Of a DNA stretch of 64,000 nucleotides, positions 47,445 to 57,257 are shown piece by piece. How positions within the stretch are numbered: position 1 is the stretch's first letter; each line of letters starts with the position of its first letter. The stretch is from Aliiroseovarius sediminis (GTDB lineage Bacteria; Pseudomonadota; Alphaproteobacteria; Rhodobacterales; Rhodobacteraceae), in the NCBI RefSeq assembly GCF_022678485.1, contig NZ_JALBYP010000032.1, positions 124,001 through 188,000 of the forward strand, given 5' to 3'. The translations under genes were made by a program, and so were the position numbers. The notes under the pieces are model-generated. The model did no database searches and was not told the origin of the DNA. It saw nothing but the letters and a program-made list of their open reading frames with translations.

Positions 47445-48054
47445 CTGAATCCGGTTGCGAGAGGGCGGCGGTTATCCGATCGCCAGCCATATCGGACAAC
47501 TGTCGCGCAATCGAACCCAAACTTGGACAATTCATTAACGCTAAGAACGTCATTAATGCAGCCCCAATCTTGTTGGAAGCGGTCAGTTTCGTGCTTGAAG
47601 CACCTCTACGGCCGCTTGAAAATCATCAGTTCGGTCAGCCCGCGGTTCCAGTTCTAGGAGCCGGTCTTCGCGGTCGTCAATTGCTTTCAAGTAGATTGAT
47701 ATTCGGTCGCTTCCGATAGGGCCAAGGATCGTCTGGTCTAGGTCGCAATCAAACCTGCTGTTTGAAGGTTAGAATGCATGGCGATGCCCACTGGTAGACG
47801 TTGACTGAGACGTTTTTGACGGGACACCGAGGTTTAAGCTTCCCATCAAAGGCTTATTCCAGGCAGAAGCAAAACAGGGGCTTCAACTTGATCTGACCCA
47901 CCCACTGCCGCGCGGATCGCGAAGCTCTACACCTTCTCATTCCATAATTTTGGCTGACCGCCTGACAGACAGTAATCACGTTGGACAGAAGGGTGGATAG
48001 GAAAACCCATTAGTCACACAATATTCTGATTTATATCGTGAATATAGGGACGAA
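47445..48054. other. Non-coding, possibly decayed stretch before tRNA-Leu
   Basis: These 610 bases contain no gene I can support. A minus-strand frame from about 47777 to 47583 has helical, acidic codon-like content (DDREDRLLELEPRADRTDDF) but no ATG or GTG start, and may be a gene remnant. A plus-strand frame at 47441-47719 overlaps the cueR stop by 4 bases but has no recognisable protein. Base composition is lower in GC by eye, as in the block before copA. Confidence 0.5.
47583..47777 (-). pseudogene. Possible remnant of a small coding gene
   Basis: A 65-codon stretch without stops reads like a helical protein C-terminus: YLKAIDDREDRLLELEP, then DFQAAVEVLQARN and TGA. The only start candidate is a TTG midway. 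No family is recognised. It may be the end of a gene truncated when the flanking block was rearranged, or chance. Confidence 0.2.
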
Positions 48055-48141
48055 TGGTGCCCAGGAGAGGACTCGAACCTCCACGTCCATACAGACACTA
48101 GCACCTGAAGCTAGCGCGTCTACCAATTCCGCCACCTGGGC
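48055..48141 (-). tRNA. tRNA-Leu (anticodon CAG)
   Basis: On the minus strand an 87-base tRNA with a long variable arm can be drawn, as in all leucine tRNAs. The acceptor stem is GCCCAGG/CCTGGGC, the anticodon stem CTAGC/GCTAG holds TTCAGGT with anticodon CAG, and the T arm has GGTTCGAGTCC. CCA is encoded. Its 3' end faces the copper block; tRNA 3' ends are common integration sites. Confidence 0.96.
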
Positions 48142-48282
48142 AGGTGCCATGAAGCCGCGATTTAAAGCGACCGGTTGGGACTGTCAACTGCATTTCGCGG
48201 GATTCTCAACATTTCCGTTTGCGCCTTGCTCTGGGCGGCATTGAAAGCTATGCAAAACCCAAGGTTTTCAAGGAGAGCTACC

Positions 48283-49269
48283 ATGTACAAGCTTGTCACG
48301 ATCTATGGCGGTTCGGGTTTTGTCGGGCGCTATATCGCGCGCCGGATGGCCAAGCAGGGGTGGCGCGTGCGCGTTGCCGTGCGGCGGCCGAATGAAGCGC
48401 TGTTCGTTCGCCCCTATGGTGTCGTCGGGCAAGTCGAGCCCGTCTTGTGTAATATCCGCGATGACGCGTCTGTGCGGGCGGCGATGATGGGTGCGGATGC
48501 GGTGGTCAATTGTGTGGGTGTCCTGAGCTCAATCGGGAAGAACAGCTTTGGCGCGGTGCATCACGACGGGGCAGAGCGTGTCGCACGGATCGCGACCGAG
48601 CAGGGCGTGAAGCAATTGGTGCAGATCTCGGCGATTGGTGCGGATGCGAACAGCGACAGCGAATATGCGCAGACCAAGGCCCAGGGCGAAGCGGGCGTTC
48701 TGGACGCGTTTCCTGATGCGGTGATCCTGCGCCCCTCGGTCATTTTTGGGGAAGAGGACGAGTTCTTCAATCGCTTTGCCAACATGACCCGCTTCGGGCC
48801 GATCCTGCCAATCACAGGCGGCGATACGCAATTCCAGCCGGTCTATGTCGATGATGTGGCCGCAGCGGCTGAAAAGGGCGTTTTGGGCGAGGCAGAGCCG
48901 GGGATCTATGAACTGGGCGGGCCGGATATCGAAACCTTGCGTGAAATCATCGACCGGATGCTGGATATAGTGCAGAAGCGGCGGCTGGTCTTCAACATGC
49001 CGTTCGGCCTTGCCCGGATGCAGGCGGCGATTTTCGACTTTGTCCAGTGGATTTCGGGCGGTCTGATCAAGGCGCCACTGACGCGCGATCAGGTTCGTTC
49101 GCTTCGCCATGACAATGTCGTTGCGAAGGATGCGAAGGGCTTTGGCGACCTGGGTATCACCCCTACGGCGATGGAGGTCATTTTGCCGAATTACCTGTGG
49201 CGGTTCCGTCCGGGTGGTCAGTATGCCGCCATTCAGGACTCGGCCAAGAATCTGCGCACGAACGGTTAA
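48283..49269 (+). CDS. NAD(P)-binding reductase, complex I NDUFA9-like
   Basis: This 328-residue protein has an N-terminal Rossmann fold (MYKLVTIYGGSGFVGRYIAR) and resembles the NDUFA9 subunit family of atypical short-chain dehydrogenases associated with respiratory complex I in alphaproteobacteria. It lacks the usual YxxxK spacing of classical SDRs, though YAQTKAQGE is close to it. AAGGAG precedes ATG 48283; longer frames are rejected. Function is inferred from family and is probably structural or assembly-related. Confidence 0.85.
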   Translation: MYKLVTIYGGSGFVGRYIARRMAKQGWRVRVAVRRPNEALFVRPYGVVGQVEPVLCNIRDDASVRAAMMGADAVVNCVGVLSSIGKNSFGAVHHDGAERVARIATEQGVKQLVQISAIGADANSDSEYAQTKAQGEAGVLDAFPDAVILRPSVIFGEEDEFFNRFANMTRFGPILPITGGDTQFQPVYVDDVAAAAEKGVLGEAEPGIYELGGPDIETLREIIDRMLDIVQKRRLVFNMPFGLARMQAAIFDFVQWISGGLIKAPLTRDQVRSLRHDNVVAKDAKGFGDLGITPTAMEVILPNYLWRFRPGGQYAAIQDSAKNLRTNG

Positions 49270-49294
49270 GGCCGCGTTGAAAAGCTAAGTGAAA

Positions 49295-49318
49295 GGCGCG
49301 GACCTCCGCGCCTTTTTT
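49295..49318. terminator. Bidirectional terminator between NDUFA9-like gene and uppP
   Basis: GGCGCGGA (49295-49302) pairs with TCCGCGCC (49305-49312), followed by six Ts on the plus strand, a strong intrinsic terminator for the reductase gene. The minus-strand view starts inside the uppP stop codon, so it probably serves both convergent genes. Confidence 0.9.
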
Positions 49319-50121
49319 CATAGATAGGCAAACCCCAGCAGAACCACACCCAGCGCGATTCGATAAACAACATAGGGCGTGAAGCTGACTGACCGTAGCA
49401 GCCGCATCATCAGGCTAAGCGCCAGAAGTGCCGACACGAACGACAGCGCGGCGGCAATCGCGCCGTCGCGGGCGACCTGAAGGTTAGCCGTTGCGGCAAC
49501 CTCGACCCCCAGAAGGACGCCGGATGCAAAAATGGTAGGGATCGACATCAGCATCGCCAGTTTGGCCCCGTCCGTGCGGTCGTAACCCAAGGCGCGCGCG
49601 CCCGAAATCGTGGCACCCGACCGCGATGTGCCGGGAATCAGCGCCAAGGCCTGCCACAGCCCCATGATCACCGCGTCGCGCAGCGTCCAGTCGTCAGCCC
49701 GCTTGGCTGTCGCGCCTTTTTGGTCGGTCCAGTACAGCACCAGTCCGAACAGAAGCATCGTCCATGCGATGACCTTCACGGACCGCATCACGTCGTTCAG
49801 TCCCGTCAGTTTCAGCAAAAGGCCCAGGATGATGGCGGGGATGGTCGCAATAGCCAACAGAAACGCCAGCTTCGCGCCAGGTGTGTCGATGCGCCCGGTC
49901 AACATACGTGGAATGCCGGCCAGCCCCATACGCACATCGGCCCAGAAAAACAGCACAACGGCGCCCAGCGTGCCTAGATGCACAGCAACGTCGATGGCTT
50001 GGCCCTGGTCGGGCAGATTCGTCAGGTGTGGGATCAGCGCAAGATGCCCCGATGACGACACCGGCAGGAATTCGGTCAAGCCTTGAATCACGGCGACAAG
50101 AAACAGATGGGCAAGGGTCAT
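49318..50121 (-). CDS. uppP: Undecaprenyl-diphosphatase UppP (BacA)
   Basis: This 267-residue membrane enzyme removes a phosphate from undecaprenyl diphosphate, recycling the lipid carrier for peptidoglycan synthesis; overproduction gives bacitracin resistance. Family motifs are QGLTEFLPVSSSGHL at the N-terminus and PGTSRSGATI in the second half, with about eight membrane segments. It is divergent from gltD with 218 bases between starts. Confidence 0.96.
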   Translation of the reverse strand: MTLAHLFLVAVIQGLTEFLPVSSSGHLALIPHLTNLPDQGQAIDVAVHLGTLGAVVLFFWADVRMGLAGIPRMLTGRIDTPGAKLAFLLAIATIPAIILGLLLKLTGLNDVMRSVKVIAWTMLLFGLVLYWTDQKGATAKRADDWTLRDAVIMGLWQALALIPGTSRSGATISGARALGYDRTDGAKLAMLMSIPTIFASGVLLGVEVAATANLQVARDGAIAAALSFVSALLALSLMMRLLRSVSFTPYVVYRIALGVVLLGFAYL

Positions 50122-50339
50122 GCGCGGGCCTTCTTAAGTGTTGCCGCGCAAGCTATCCCAGCGGGCTGGAAAGGGAAGGGCGATAATATGGCATGTGTGC
50201 TGACATAAATTTGTAATATAATCCCGTTTAAGAACAGTCTTTTGGCAAAAATAATAATAATAGGACAGCTATACTGCCTTTTATTTTCTGCAAGCCGGTT
50301 ATACAAACGCCCATCCAAGCTAAGTTGATGGGAGCCAGT

Positions 50340-51773
50340 ATGGCCAAGCAGCCAATGTTGAAGTTCGTGGATGTCGCACGAGATATGCCCGAAAAACGGG
50401 CGGCCGATGCCCGCCGCGAAGATTTCCACGAAATCTATGCCGAGTTCGCCGCCCAAAAGGCTGCCGAACAGGCCAGCCGGTGCAGCCAATGTGGTGTTCC
50501 CTATTGTCAGTCGCATTGCCCGCTGCACAACAACATCCCCGACTGGTTGCAAATGACTGCCACAGGCCGGTTGAAAGAAGCATATGAGCTAAGCCAGGCG
50601 ACCAACACTTTCCCTGAAATCTGTGGTCGGATCTGTCCGCAGGACCGTCTGTGCGAAGGCAATTGCGTGATCGAGCAATCGGGCCACGGCACCGTCACCA
50701 TCGGCGCGATCGAGAAATACATCACCGATACCGCATGGGATAAGGGCTGGGTTGAACCGATCACGCCGCACACGTCACGCGATGAACGGGTGGCGATCAT
50801 TGGCGCTGGACCGGGCGGGTTGGCGGCAGCCGACGTTCTGGTACGCGAAGGCGTCAAGGTCACGATCTATGATCGCCATGACCGGGCGGGCGGGCTGATG
50901 ACCTATGGCATTCCCGGCTTCAAGCTTGAGAAAGACGTGGTGATGCGCCGCGTAAAACTTTTGGAGGATGCGGGCGTCGAGTTCGTCCTGAACTGCAATG
51001 TCGGTGATGACATCAGCTTTCAGGACATCCGCGCGCAGAACAACGCCGTCCTTCTGGCGACCGGTGTCTATAAGGGGCGCGACCTGTCCGGGCCGGGGGC
51101 AGGCGCCAAGGGCATCGTCCGCGCACTGGATTTCTTGACATGCTCGAACAAGCTGAGCTTTGGCGACGACGTTCCGGAATTCGACAGCGGAGAGCTGAAC
51201 GCCGAAGGCAAGCGGGTCGTTGTCATTGGCGGGGGCGATACGGCGATGGATTGCGTGCGCACGGCCATCCGGCAGGGCGCGAAATCTGTCAAATGTCTGT
51301 ATCGCCGCGACCGCGCCAACATGCCCGGATCGCAACGCGAAACACAGAACGCCGAAGAAGAGGGCGTCGAGTTTGTTTGGCTGTCGGCCCCCAAGGGGTT
51401 CAGCGGTGATCCGGTGAAGGGCGTCATCGTGCAGAAGATGCGGCTTGGCGCACCCGACGCCTCGGGCCGTCGCAGCCCCGAAGTGATCGAAGGGTCAGAT
51501 TACACCGAGGACGCCGATCTGGTCATCAAAGCCCTGGGGTTCGAACCTGAAGACTTGCCCGCGCTTTGGGGCGAAAACGCCCTTCCTGTGACTCGCTGGG
51601 GCACCGTGAAAGCCGCGTTCGGAACGCATCAGACCGATCTGGATGGTGTCTGGGCCGTGGGTGACATCGTGCGGGGCGCGTCACTGGTCGTCTGGGCCAT
51701 TCGCGATGGGCGCGAGGCGGGGGAAAATATCATCGCTTCGCTTAACGCTGCCCGCGCGCTTGCCGCAGAATAA
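50340..51773 (+). CDS. gltD: Glutamate synthase (NADPH) small subunit
   Basis: This 477-residue subunit takes electrons from NADPH through FAD and two [4Fe-4S] clusters to the large subunit. It has N-terminal cluster cysteines at residues 48, 51, 56 and 60 (CSQCGVPYCQSHC) and a second group (CGRICPQDRLCEGNC), FAD motif GAGPGGLAAADVL and NADPH motif GGGDTAMDCVRTA. ATG 50340 has GGGAG upstream. It precedes gltB by 57 bases; this small-before-large order is found in some alphaproteobacteria. Confidence 0.96.
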   Translation: MAKQPMLKFVDVARDMPEKRAADARREDFHEIYAEFAAQKAAEQASRCSQCGVPYCQSHCPLHNNIPDWLQMTATGRLKEAYELSQATNTFPEICGRICPQDRLCEGNCVIEQSGHGTVTIGAIEKYITDTAWDKGWVEPITPHTSRDERVAIIGAGPGGLAAADVLVREGVKVTIYDRHDRAGGLMTYGIPGFKLEKDVVMRRVKLLEDAGVEFVLNCNVGDDISFQDIRAQNNAVLLATGVYKGRDLSGPGAGAKGIVRALDFLTCSNKLSFGDDVPEFDSGELNAEGKRVVVIGGGDTAMDCVRTAIRQGAKSVKCLYRRDRANMPGSQRETQNAEEEGVEFVWLSAPKGFSGDPVKGVIVQKMRLGAPDASGRRSPEVIEGSDYTEDADLVIKALGFEPEDLPALWGENALPVTRWGTVKAAFGTHQTDLDGVWAVGDIVRGASLVVWAIRDGREAGENIIASLNAARALAAE

Positions 51774-51830
51774 TGAATTTTCCGGGCTGCCGGGCCACAG
51801 TGCCCCTGCCCGACCGACAGGAGAGTCTTG

Positions 51831-54800
51831 ATGACGAAATACGATGCCGATTGGGTCCGCCGCGAAGAAACCAAGCGCAAGTTCATGGACGAACACAGCC
51901 TTTATCGCCAGGAAGACGAGCACAGCTCGTGCGGCGTCGGGCTGGTTGTCTCGGTTGATGGCACGGCCTCGCGTCAGGTGGTTGAAGCGGGCATCAACGC
52001 CCTGAAAGCAATCTGGCACCGCGGGGCTGTGGATGCTGACGGCAAGACGGGGGACGGCGCGGGCATCCATGTTCAGATCCCCGTTCCGTTCTTCCACGAC
52101 CAAATTCGCCGCACCGGGCACGAACCGCACGAGGATCAACTGATCGCCGTCGGTCAGGTGTTTCTACCGCGCACCGATTTCGGCGCACAGGAAGCTTGTC
52201 GGACAATCGTTGAAACCGAAATCCTTCGGTTGGGCTACAGCATCTACGGCTGGCGCCACGTTCCGGTCGACATCACTTGCCTTGGCGCAAAGGCCAACGC
52301 CACCCGGCCCGAGATCGAACAGATCATGATCTCGAATTCCAAGGGTGTCGATGAAGAGACCTTCGAACGCGAGCTTTACGTGATCCGCCGCCGGATCGAA
52401 AAGGCAGTGGCAAGCGCACATATCAACGGGTTGTATATCGCGTCGCTGTCCTGCCGTTCGATCATCTACAAGGGGATGATGCTGGCCGAGCAGGTTGCCG
52501 AGTTTTATCCCGACCTGATGGATGAACGGTTCACCTCGACCTTCGCGATCTATCACCAGCGCTATTCCACCAACACCTTTCCGCAATGGTGGCTCGCGCA
52601 ACCCTTCCGCATGTTGGCCCATAATGGTGAAATCAACACCCTGAAGGGCAATCTGAACTGGATGAAAAGCCACGAAATCCGTATGGCGTCCGGCGCGTTT
52701 GGCGATCTGGCCGAGGATATCAAGCCGATCGTGCCGGGTGGGTCGTCGGATTCTGCCGCGCTGGACGCCGTGTTCGAGGTGCTGGTGCGGGCAGGCCGCT
52801 CGGCCCCGATGGCGAAAACCATGCTGGTGCCGGAAAGCTGGTCAAAGCAGGCGGTGGAACTGCCGCAGGCGTGGAAGGACATGTATTCCTATTGCAACTC
52901 GGTGATGGAGCCGTGGGACGGCCCTGCCGCGCTTGCCATGACCGACGGTCGCTGGGTCTGCGCTGGGCTTGATCGTAACGGGTTGCGCCCCATGCGCTAT
53001 GTCGTCACCGGCGACGGCCTTGTGATTGCCGGTTCTGAAGCCGGGATGGTGCCGATTGACGAGGCGCAAATCGTGGAGAAAGGGGCGCTTGGCCCCGGGC
53101 AGCTTCTGGCCGTCGATACGGTCGAAGGCAAGCTGTATCACGACACCGAAATCAAGGACAAACTGGCCGTGTCGCGCCCGTTCGGGGAATGGGTCGGCAA
53201 GATCAACGATCTGGGCGAAGGCCTGACGGGCGTCGAGGAAAAGCCGATTTATTCCGGTGATGAATTGCGCCGTCGTCAGCTTGCTGCTGGCTATACTTTG
53301 GAAGAATTAGAGCAGATCCTTGCCCCGATGGCTGAGGATGGGAAAGAAGCACTGGCGTCAATGGGCGATGACACGCCCTCGGCGGTTCTGTCGACGAAAT
53401 ACCGCCCGCTTAGTCACTATTTCCGCCAAAACTTCAGCCAGGTCACGAACCCGCCCATCGATTCTTTGCGCGAATTTCGGGTCATGTCGTTGAAGACGCG
53501 GTTCGGGAACCTGAAAAACGTGCTGGACGAAAGCGGCACACAGACCGAGATCATCGTGTTGGAAAGCCCGTTTGTCGCAAACGAACAATTCGTAAAGATG
53601 ACCGAGGTGTTCAGCCGTCAGATGGTCGAAATTGATTGCACCTTCCCGGCCGGCGGCAGCGCGGGGGCATTGCGCATCGCGCTGGACGACATCCGTGCGC
53701 AGGCCGAAGACGCGGTGCGGTCCGGTGCCGGGCATATTGTGCTGACCGATCAGGGGCAGAATGAGGCGCGCATCGCGATGCCGATGATCCTTGCGACCTC
53801 GGCCGTTCATTCCTGGTTGGTCAACAAGGGGCTGCGCCCGTTCTGTTCGATCAACGTGCGGTCGGCGGAATGTCTGGACCCGCATTATTTCGCGGTGCTG
53901 GTGGGCTGTGGCGCGACCACGGTGAACGCCTATCTGGCCGAGGACAGCCTGGCCGACCGGATCGACCGCGGCCTGTTGGAGTGTTCGCTGACCGAAGCCG
54001 TTGCCCGCTATCGCGAGGCGATTGACCAGGGGCTTCTGAAAATCATGGCGAAGATGGGGATCTCCGTCATTTCGTCCTATCGGGGCGGGCTGAATTTCGA
54101 GGCCGTGGGGCTGAGCCGCGCGATGGTGGCCGAGTATTTCCCCGGCATGACGTCGCGGATATCTGGCATCGGTGTGAACGGTATCCAGAAGAAGCTGGAG
54201 GAAGTGCACGCGGCCGGATATCGCCACGGCAATCAGGTGCTGCCGGTGGGCGGGTTCTACAAGGCGCGCCGGACGGGCGAAACCCACGCATGGGAAGCGC
54301 AGTCGATGCACTTGCTGCAGTCGGCCTGTGATCGTGCCTCGTTCCAGATGTGGAAGCAATATTCGGCGCGGATGCGGGCCAACCCCCCGATCCATTTGCG
54401 CGACCTGCTGGACATCAAGCCCCTGGGCAAGGAAGTCCCGATTGAAGAGGTCGAAAGCATCAACGCGATCCGCAAACGGTTCGTGACGCCGGGTATGTCG
54501 CTGGGTGCGCTGTCGCCCGAGGCACACAAGACGCTGAATGTCGCGATGAACCGCATCGGCGCCAAGTCGGATTCGGGCGAGGGCGGCGAAGACCCCGCGC
54601 ATTTCCATCCGGAACCGAATGGTGACAACCCGTCAGCCAAGATCAAACAGGTGGCATCGGGCCGCTTCGGTGTGACCGCCGAATACCTGAACCAGTGCGA
54701 AGAGCTGGAAATCAAGGTCGCCCAGGGTGCTAAGCCCGGCGAGGGTGGCCAGTTGCCCGGCATGAAGGTCACCGACCTGATTGCGCGGTTGCGCCATTCG

Positions 54801-56369
54801 ACCAAGGGTGTGACGCTGATCTCACCGCCGCCGCACCACGACATTTATTCGATCGAGGATTTGGCCCAGCTGATCTACGACCTCAAGCAGATCAACCCGC
54901 GCTGCAAGGTGACTGTGAAGCTGGTGGCGGCCTCGGGCGTTGGCACGATTGCGGCGGGTGTGGCGAAGGCCAAGGCCGACGTGATCCTGATTTCGGGCCA
55001 TAACGGCGGCACGGGTGCGTCGCCTGCGACTTCGATCAAGTTTGCCGGTCTGCCGTGGGAAATGGGTCTGACGGAAGCGCATCAGGTGCTGGCGATGAAC
55101 AACCTGCGCGACCGCGTGACGCTGCGCACCGATGGCGGCCTGCGCACTGGTCGTGACATCGTCATGGCCGCGATGATGGGGGCCGAGGAATACGGCATCG
55201 GCACCGCCGCCCTGATCGCGATGGGCTGTATCATGGTGCGTCAGTGCCAGTCGAACACTTGCCCCGTGGGCGTCTGCACGCAGGACGAAGACCTGCGCAA
55301 GAAGTTCTCCGGCAGTGCGGACAAGGTGGTCAACCTGATCACCTTCTATGCGCAGGAAGTGCGTGAAATCCTTGCCTCGATCGGTGCACGTTCGCTGGAC
55401 GAGGTGATCGGACGTGCCGATCTGCTCAGCCAAGTCAGCCGCGGCTCGGCGCATCTGGATGATCTGGACCTGAACCCGCTTCTTCTGGTCGTCGATGGGG
55501 CAGACAAGATCGTTTACGACCGCGACCGCAAGCGCAACGCCGTGCCCGACACGCTGGACGCCGAGATCGTGCGCGACGCGAATCGTTTCCTTGAAGACGG
55601 TGAAAAGATGCAGCTGTCCTATACCGTGCAGAACACGCACCGGACGGTCGGCACGCGAATCTCCAGCCATATCGTCAAGCGGTTCGGGATGCGCAACAGC
55701 TTGCAACCCGACCACCTGACGGTGCAGCTGCAAGGCTCGGCGGGTCAGTCGCTGGGTGCGTTCGCAGCACCCGGCCTGAAGATCGAGGTGTCAGGTGACG
55801 CCAACGATTACGTCGGCAAGGGCCTGTCGGGCGGCACCATCATCGTGCGCCCGCCGCTGTCCAGCCCGCTTGTGGCCAAGGACAACACGATCATCGGCAA
55901 TACGGTGCTGTATGGTGCAACCGACGGCTATCTGTTTGCCGCAGGCCGCGCGGGCGAACGCTTCGCGGTCCGCAACTCGGGCGCGCATGTGGTGATCGAG
56001 GGCTGTGGATCGAACGGCTGCGAATACATGACCGGCGGTGTGGCAGTGATCCTTGGGTCCATCGGGTCCAACTTCGGTGCGGGGATGACGGGCGGCATGG
56101 CTTATCTTTATGACCCCGATGGCGCGGCGCAGGACTATATGAACATGGAAAGCCTTGTCACCAACCCGGTGACAGTCGACCACTGGGAAGCCCAGCTGAA
56201 GTCCCTGATCCAGCGCCACGCGGATGAAACGAACAGCCAGCAGGCTGCCGAGATCCTGCGCCATTGGGAGCTTGAGCGCAGCAACTTCCTGCAGGTCTGC
56301 CCGGTCGAGATGCTGGACAAACTGCCCGCCCCGCTCAGCCTCGACGCTGACGCCATCCCCGCGCAATAG
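51831..56369 (+). CDS. gltB: Glutamate synthase large subunit
   Basis: This 1512-residue enzyme converts glutamine and 2-oxoglutarate to two glutamates. It has an N-terminal class II glutaminase with Cys 34 (HSSCGVGLVVSV) as nucleophile after removal of a 33-residue propeptide, a central linker domain, an FMN-binding synthase domain with a [3Fe-4S] site (CIMVRQCQSNTCPVGVC) and a C-terminal beta-helix. ATG 51831 follows CAGGAGAG. Length is normal. Confidence 0.97.
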   Translation: MTKYDADWVRREETKRKFMDEHSLYRQEDEHSSCGVGLVVSVDGTASRQVVEAGINALKAIWHRGAVDADGKTGDGAGIHVQIPVPFFHDQIRRTGHEPHEDQLIAVGQVFLPRTDFGAQEACRTIVETEILRLGYSIYGWRHVPVDITCLGAKANATRPEIEQIMISNSKGVDEETFERELYVIRRRIEKAVASAHINGLYIASLSCRSIIYKGMMLAEQVAEFYPDLMDERFTSTFAIYHQRYSTNTFPQWWLAQPFRMLAHNGEINTLKGNLNWMKSHEIRMASGAFGDLAEDIKPIVPGGSSDSAALDAVFEVLVRAGRSAPMAKTMLVPESWSKQAVELPQAWKDMYSYCNSVMEPWDGPAALAMTDGRWVCAGLDRNGLRPMRYVVTGDGLVIAGSEAGMVPIDEAQIVEKGALGPGQLLAVDTVEGKLYHDTEIKDKLAVSRPFGEWVGKINDLGEGLTGVEEKPIYSGDELRRRQLAAGYTLEELEQILAPMAEDGKEALASMGDDTPSAVLSTKYRPLSHYFRQNFSQVTNPPIDSLREFRVMSLKTRFGNLKNVLDESGTQTEIIVLESPFVANEQFVKMTEVFSRQMVEIDCTFPAGGSAGALRIALDDIRAQAEDAVRSGAGHIVLTDQGQNEARIAMPMILATSAVHSWLVNKGLRPFCSINVRSAECLDPHYFAVLVGCGATTVNAYLAEDSLADRIDRGLLECSLTEAVARYREAIDQGLLKIMAKMGISVISSYRGGLNFEAVGLSRAMVAEYFPGMTSRISGIGVNGIQKKLEEVHAAGYRHGNQVLPVGGFYKARRTGETHAWEAQSMHLLQSACDRASFQMWKQYSARMRANPPIHLRDLLDIKPLGKEVPIEEVESINAIRKRFVTPGMSLGALSPEAHKTLNVAMNRIGAKSDSGEGGEDPAHFHPEPNGDNPSAKIKQVASGRFGVTAEYLNQCEELEIKVAQGAKPGEGGQLPGMKVTDLIARLRHSTKGVTLISPPPHHDIYSIEDLAQLIYDLKQINPRCKVTVKLVAASGVGTIAAGVAKAKADVILISGHNGGTGASPATSIKFAGLPWEMGLTEAHQVLAMNNLRDRVTLRTDGGLRTGRDIVMAAMMGAEEYGIGTAALIAMGCIMVRQCQSNTCPVGVCTQDEDLRKKFSGSADKVVNLITFYAQEVREILASIGARSLDEVIGRADLLSQVSRGSAHLDDLDLNPLLLVVDGADKIVYDRDRKRNAVPDTLDAEIVRDANRFLEDGEKMQLSYTVQNTHRTVGTRISSHIVKRFGMRNSLQPDHLTVQLQGSAGQSLGAFAAPGLKIEVSGDANDYVGKGLSGGTIIVRPPLSSPLVAKDNTIIGNTVLYGATDGYLFAAGRAGERFAVRNSGAHVVIEGCGSNGCEYMTGGVAVILGSIGSNFGAGMTGGMAYLYDPDGAAQDYMNMESLVTNPVTVDHWEAQLKSLIQRHADETNSQQAAEILRHWELERSNFLQVCPVEMLDKLPAPLSLDADAIPAQ

Positions 56370-56462
56370 GGTCGCAAAAGCTTGGGTGTCCGCCTAACCG
56401 GCGGGCGTCATCCTTTCCCCCTGCGCCTTGACCAGATCGGCACATCATGGTCTGAAAGATAC

Positions 56463-57203
56463 GTGGCACGAGCAGCTAAAAAGAAGCCGACCGGCAAGAA
56501 AAAGGCGCAAAAGAAAAAGCGCATCAGACTTCACCCGATCCAGTGGGTGAAGCTGTGGTTCAGGCGTGCCGTTCTCGCGGTCATCGTGTTTTTCGCGCTG
56601 GGCATCGTGGGCTATGCTTTCGTCAACCCCTTCACCACCCCTCACATCATCGCTGAAAAGATGCGGCTGGGCTGGGCTGAACGCCAATGGGTAGATCTTG
56701 AAGACGTGGCGCCCATCATGGCGCGCACAGTCGTCGCGGCAGAGGATGCGAATTTCTGCCAGCACTGGGGTTTTGACATGCGCGCCATTCGCGCGGCGAT
56801 TGACGAAGGTGGTGGACGGGGCGCATCGACTCTGACGCAACAGGTCGTAAAGAACGCCTATCTGTGGCACGGGCGCTCCTGGCCGCGCAAAGCGCTTGAG
56901 GCCATGATCACACCCTTCGTCGAACTGGTCTGGTCCAAACGTCGCATCATCGAGGTCTACCTGAACATCGCTGAATTCGATGAAGGCGTGTTTGGCGTTC
57001 ATGCGGCGGCGCGGCATTATTACGACATCACGCCAGACAAACTGTCGCCGGTGCAGGCCGCGCGTCTGGCCGCCCTTCTGCCCAACCCCAAGGAACGATC
57101 AGCCTCGCGCCCGTCGCCATTTGTGCGCAAACGGGCGCAGGCCATTCTGGACGGGGCGGCCACGATCCGCGCGGATGGGCGCGCCGCCTGTTTCGAGGAT
57201 TGA
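56463..57203 (+). CDS. mtgA: Monofunctional biosynthetic peptidoglycan transglycosylase
   Basis: This 246-residue enzyme polymerises lipid II glycan strands. It has a very basic start (KKKPTGKKKAQKKKRIR), one membrane anchor at about residues 34-54, and a GT51 domain with VVAAEDANFCQHWGFD (catalytic Glu) and GASTLTQQVVKNAYLW. The GTG at 56463 was chosen because the longer frame has no family likeness, but the ribosome-binding site there is weak. It is 93 bases after gltB. Confidence 0.9.
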   Translation: MARAAKKKPTGKKKAQKKKRIRLHPIQWVKLWFRRAVLAVIVFFALGIVGYAFVNPFTTPHIIAEKMRLGWAERQWVDLEDVAPIMARTVVAAEDANFCQHWGFDMRAIRAAIDEGGGRGASTLTQQVVKNAYLWHGRSWPRKALEAMITPFVELVWSKRRIIEVYLNIAEFDEGVFGVHAAARHYYDITPDKLSPVQAARLAALLPNPKERSASRPSPFVRKRAQAILDGAATIRADGRAACFED

Positions 57204-57257
57204 TCCCAAGCGGCAAACGCGGCAATACAAGGCAAAGAAGGATATCGGATACCCGCC

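Noticed and set aside
47441-47719. 92-codon plus-strand frame overlapping the cueR stop (ATGA)
   Set aside because: The overlap looks like coupling, but the protein has no recognisable pattern and the stretch overlaps a competing minus-strand remnant. Kept only as non-coding.
50248-50263. AAT repeat upstream of gltD
   Set aside because: Only about four units; in an AT-rich promoter this is not notable without evidence of length variation.
53358-54608. 416-codon minus-strand frame opposite gltB
   Set aside because: Same reason: gltB is unmistakable, and the opposite frame is rich in Arg, His and Gln without motifs.
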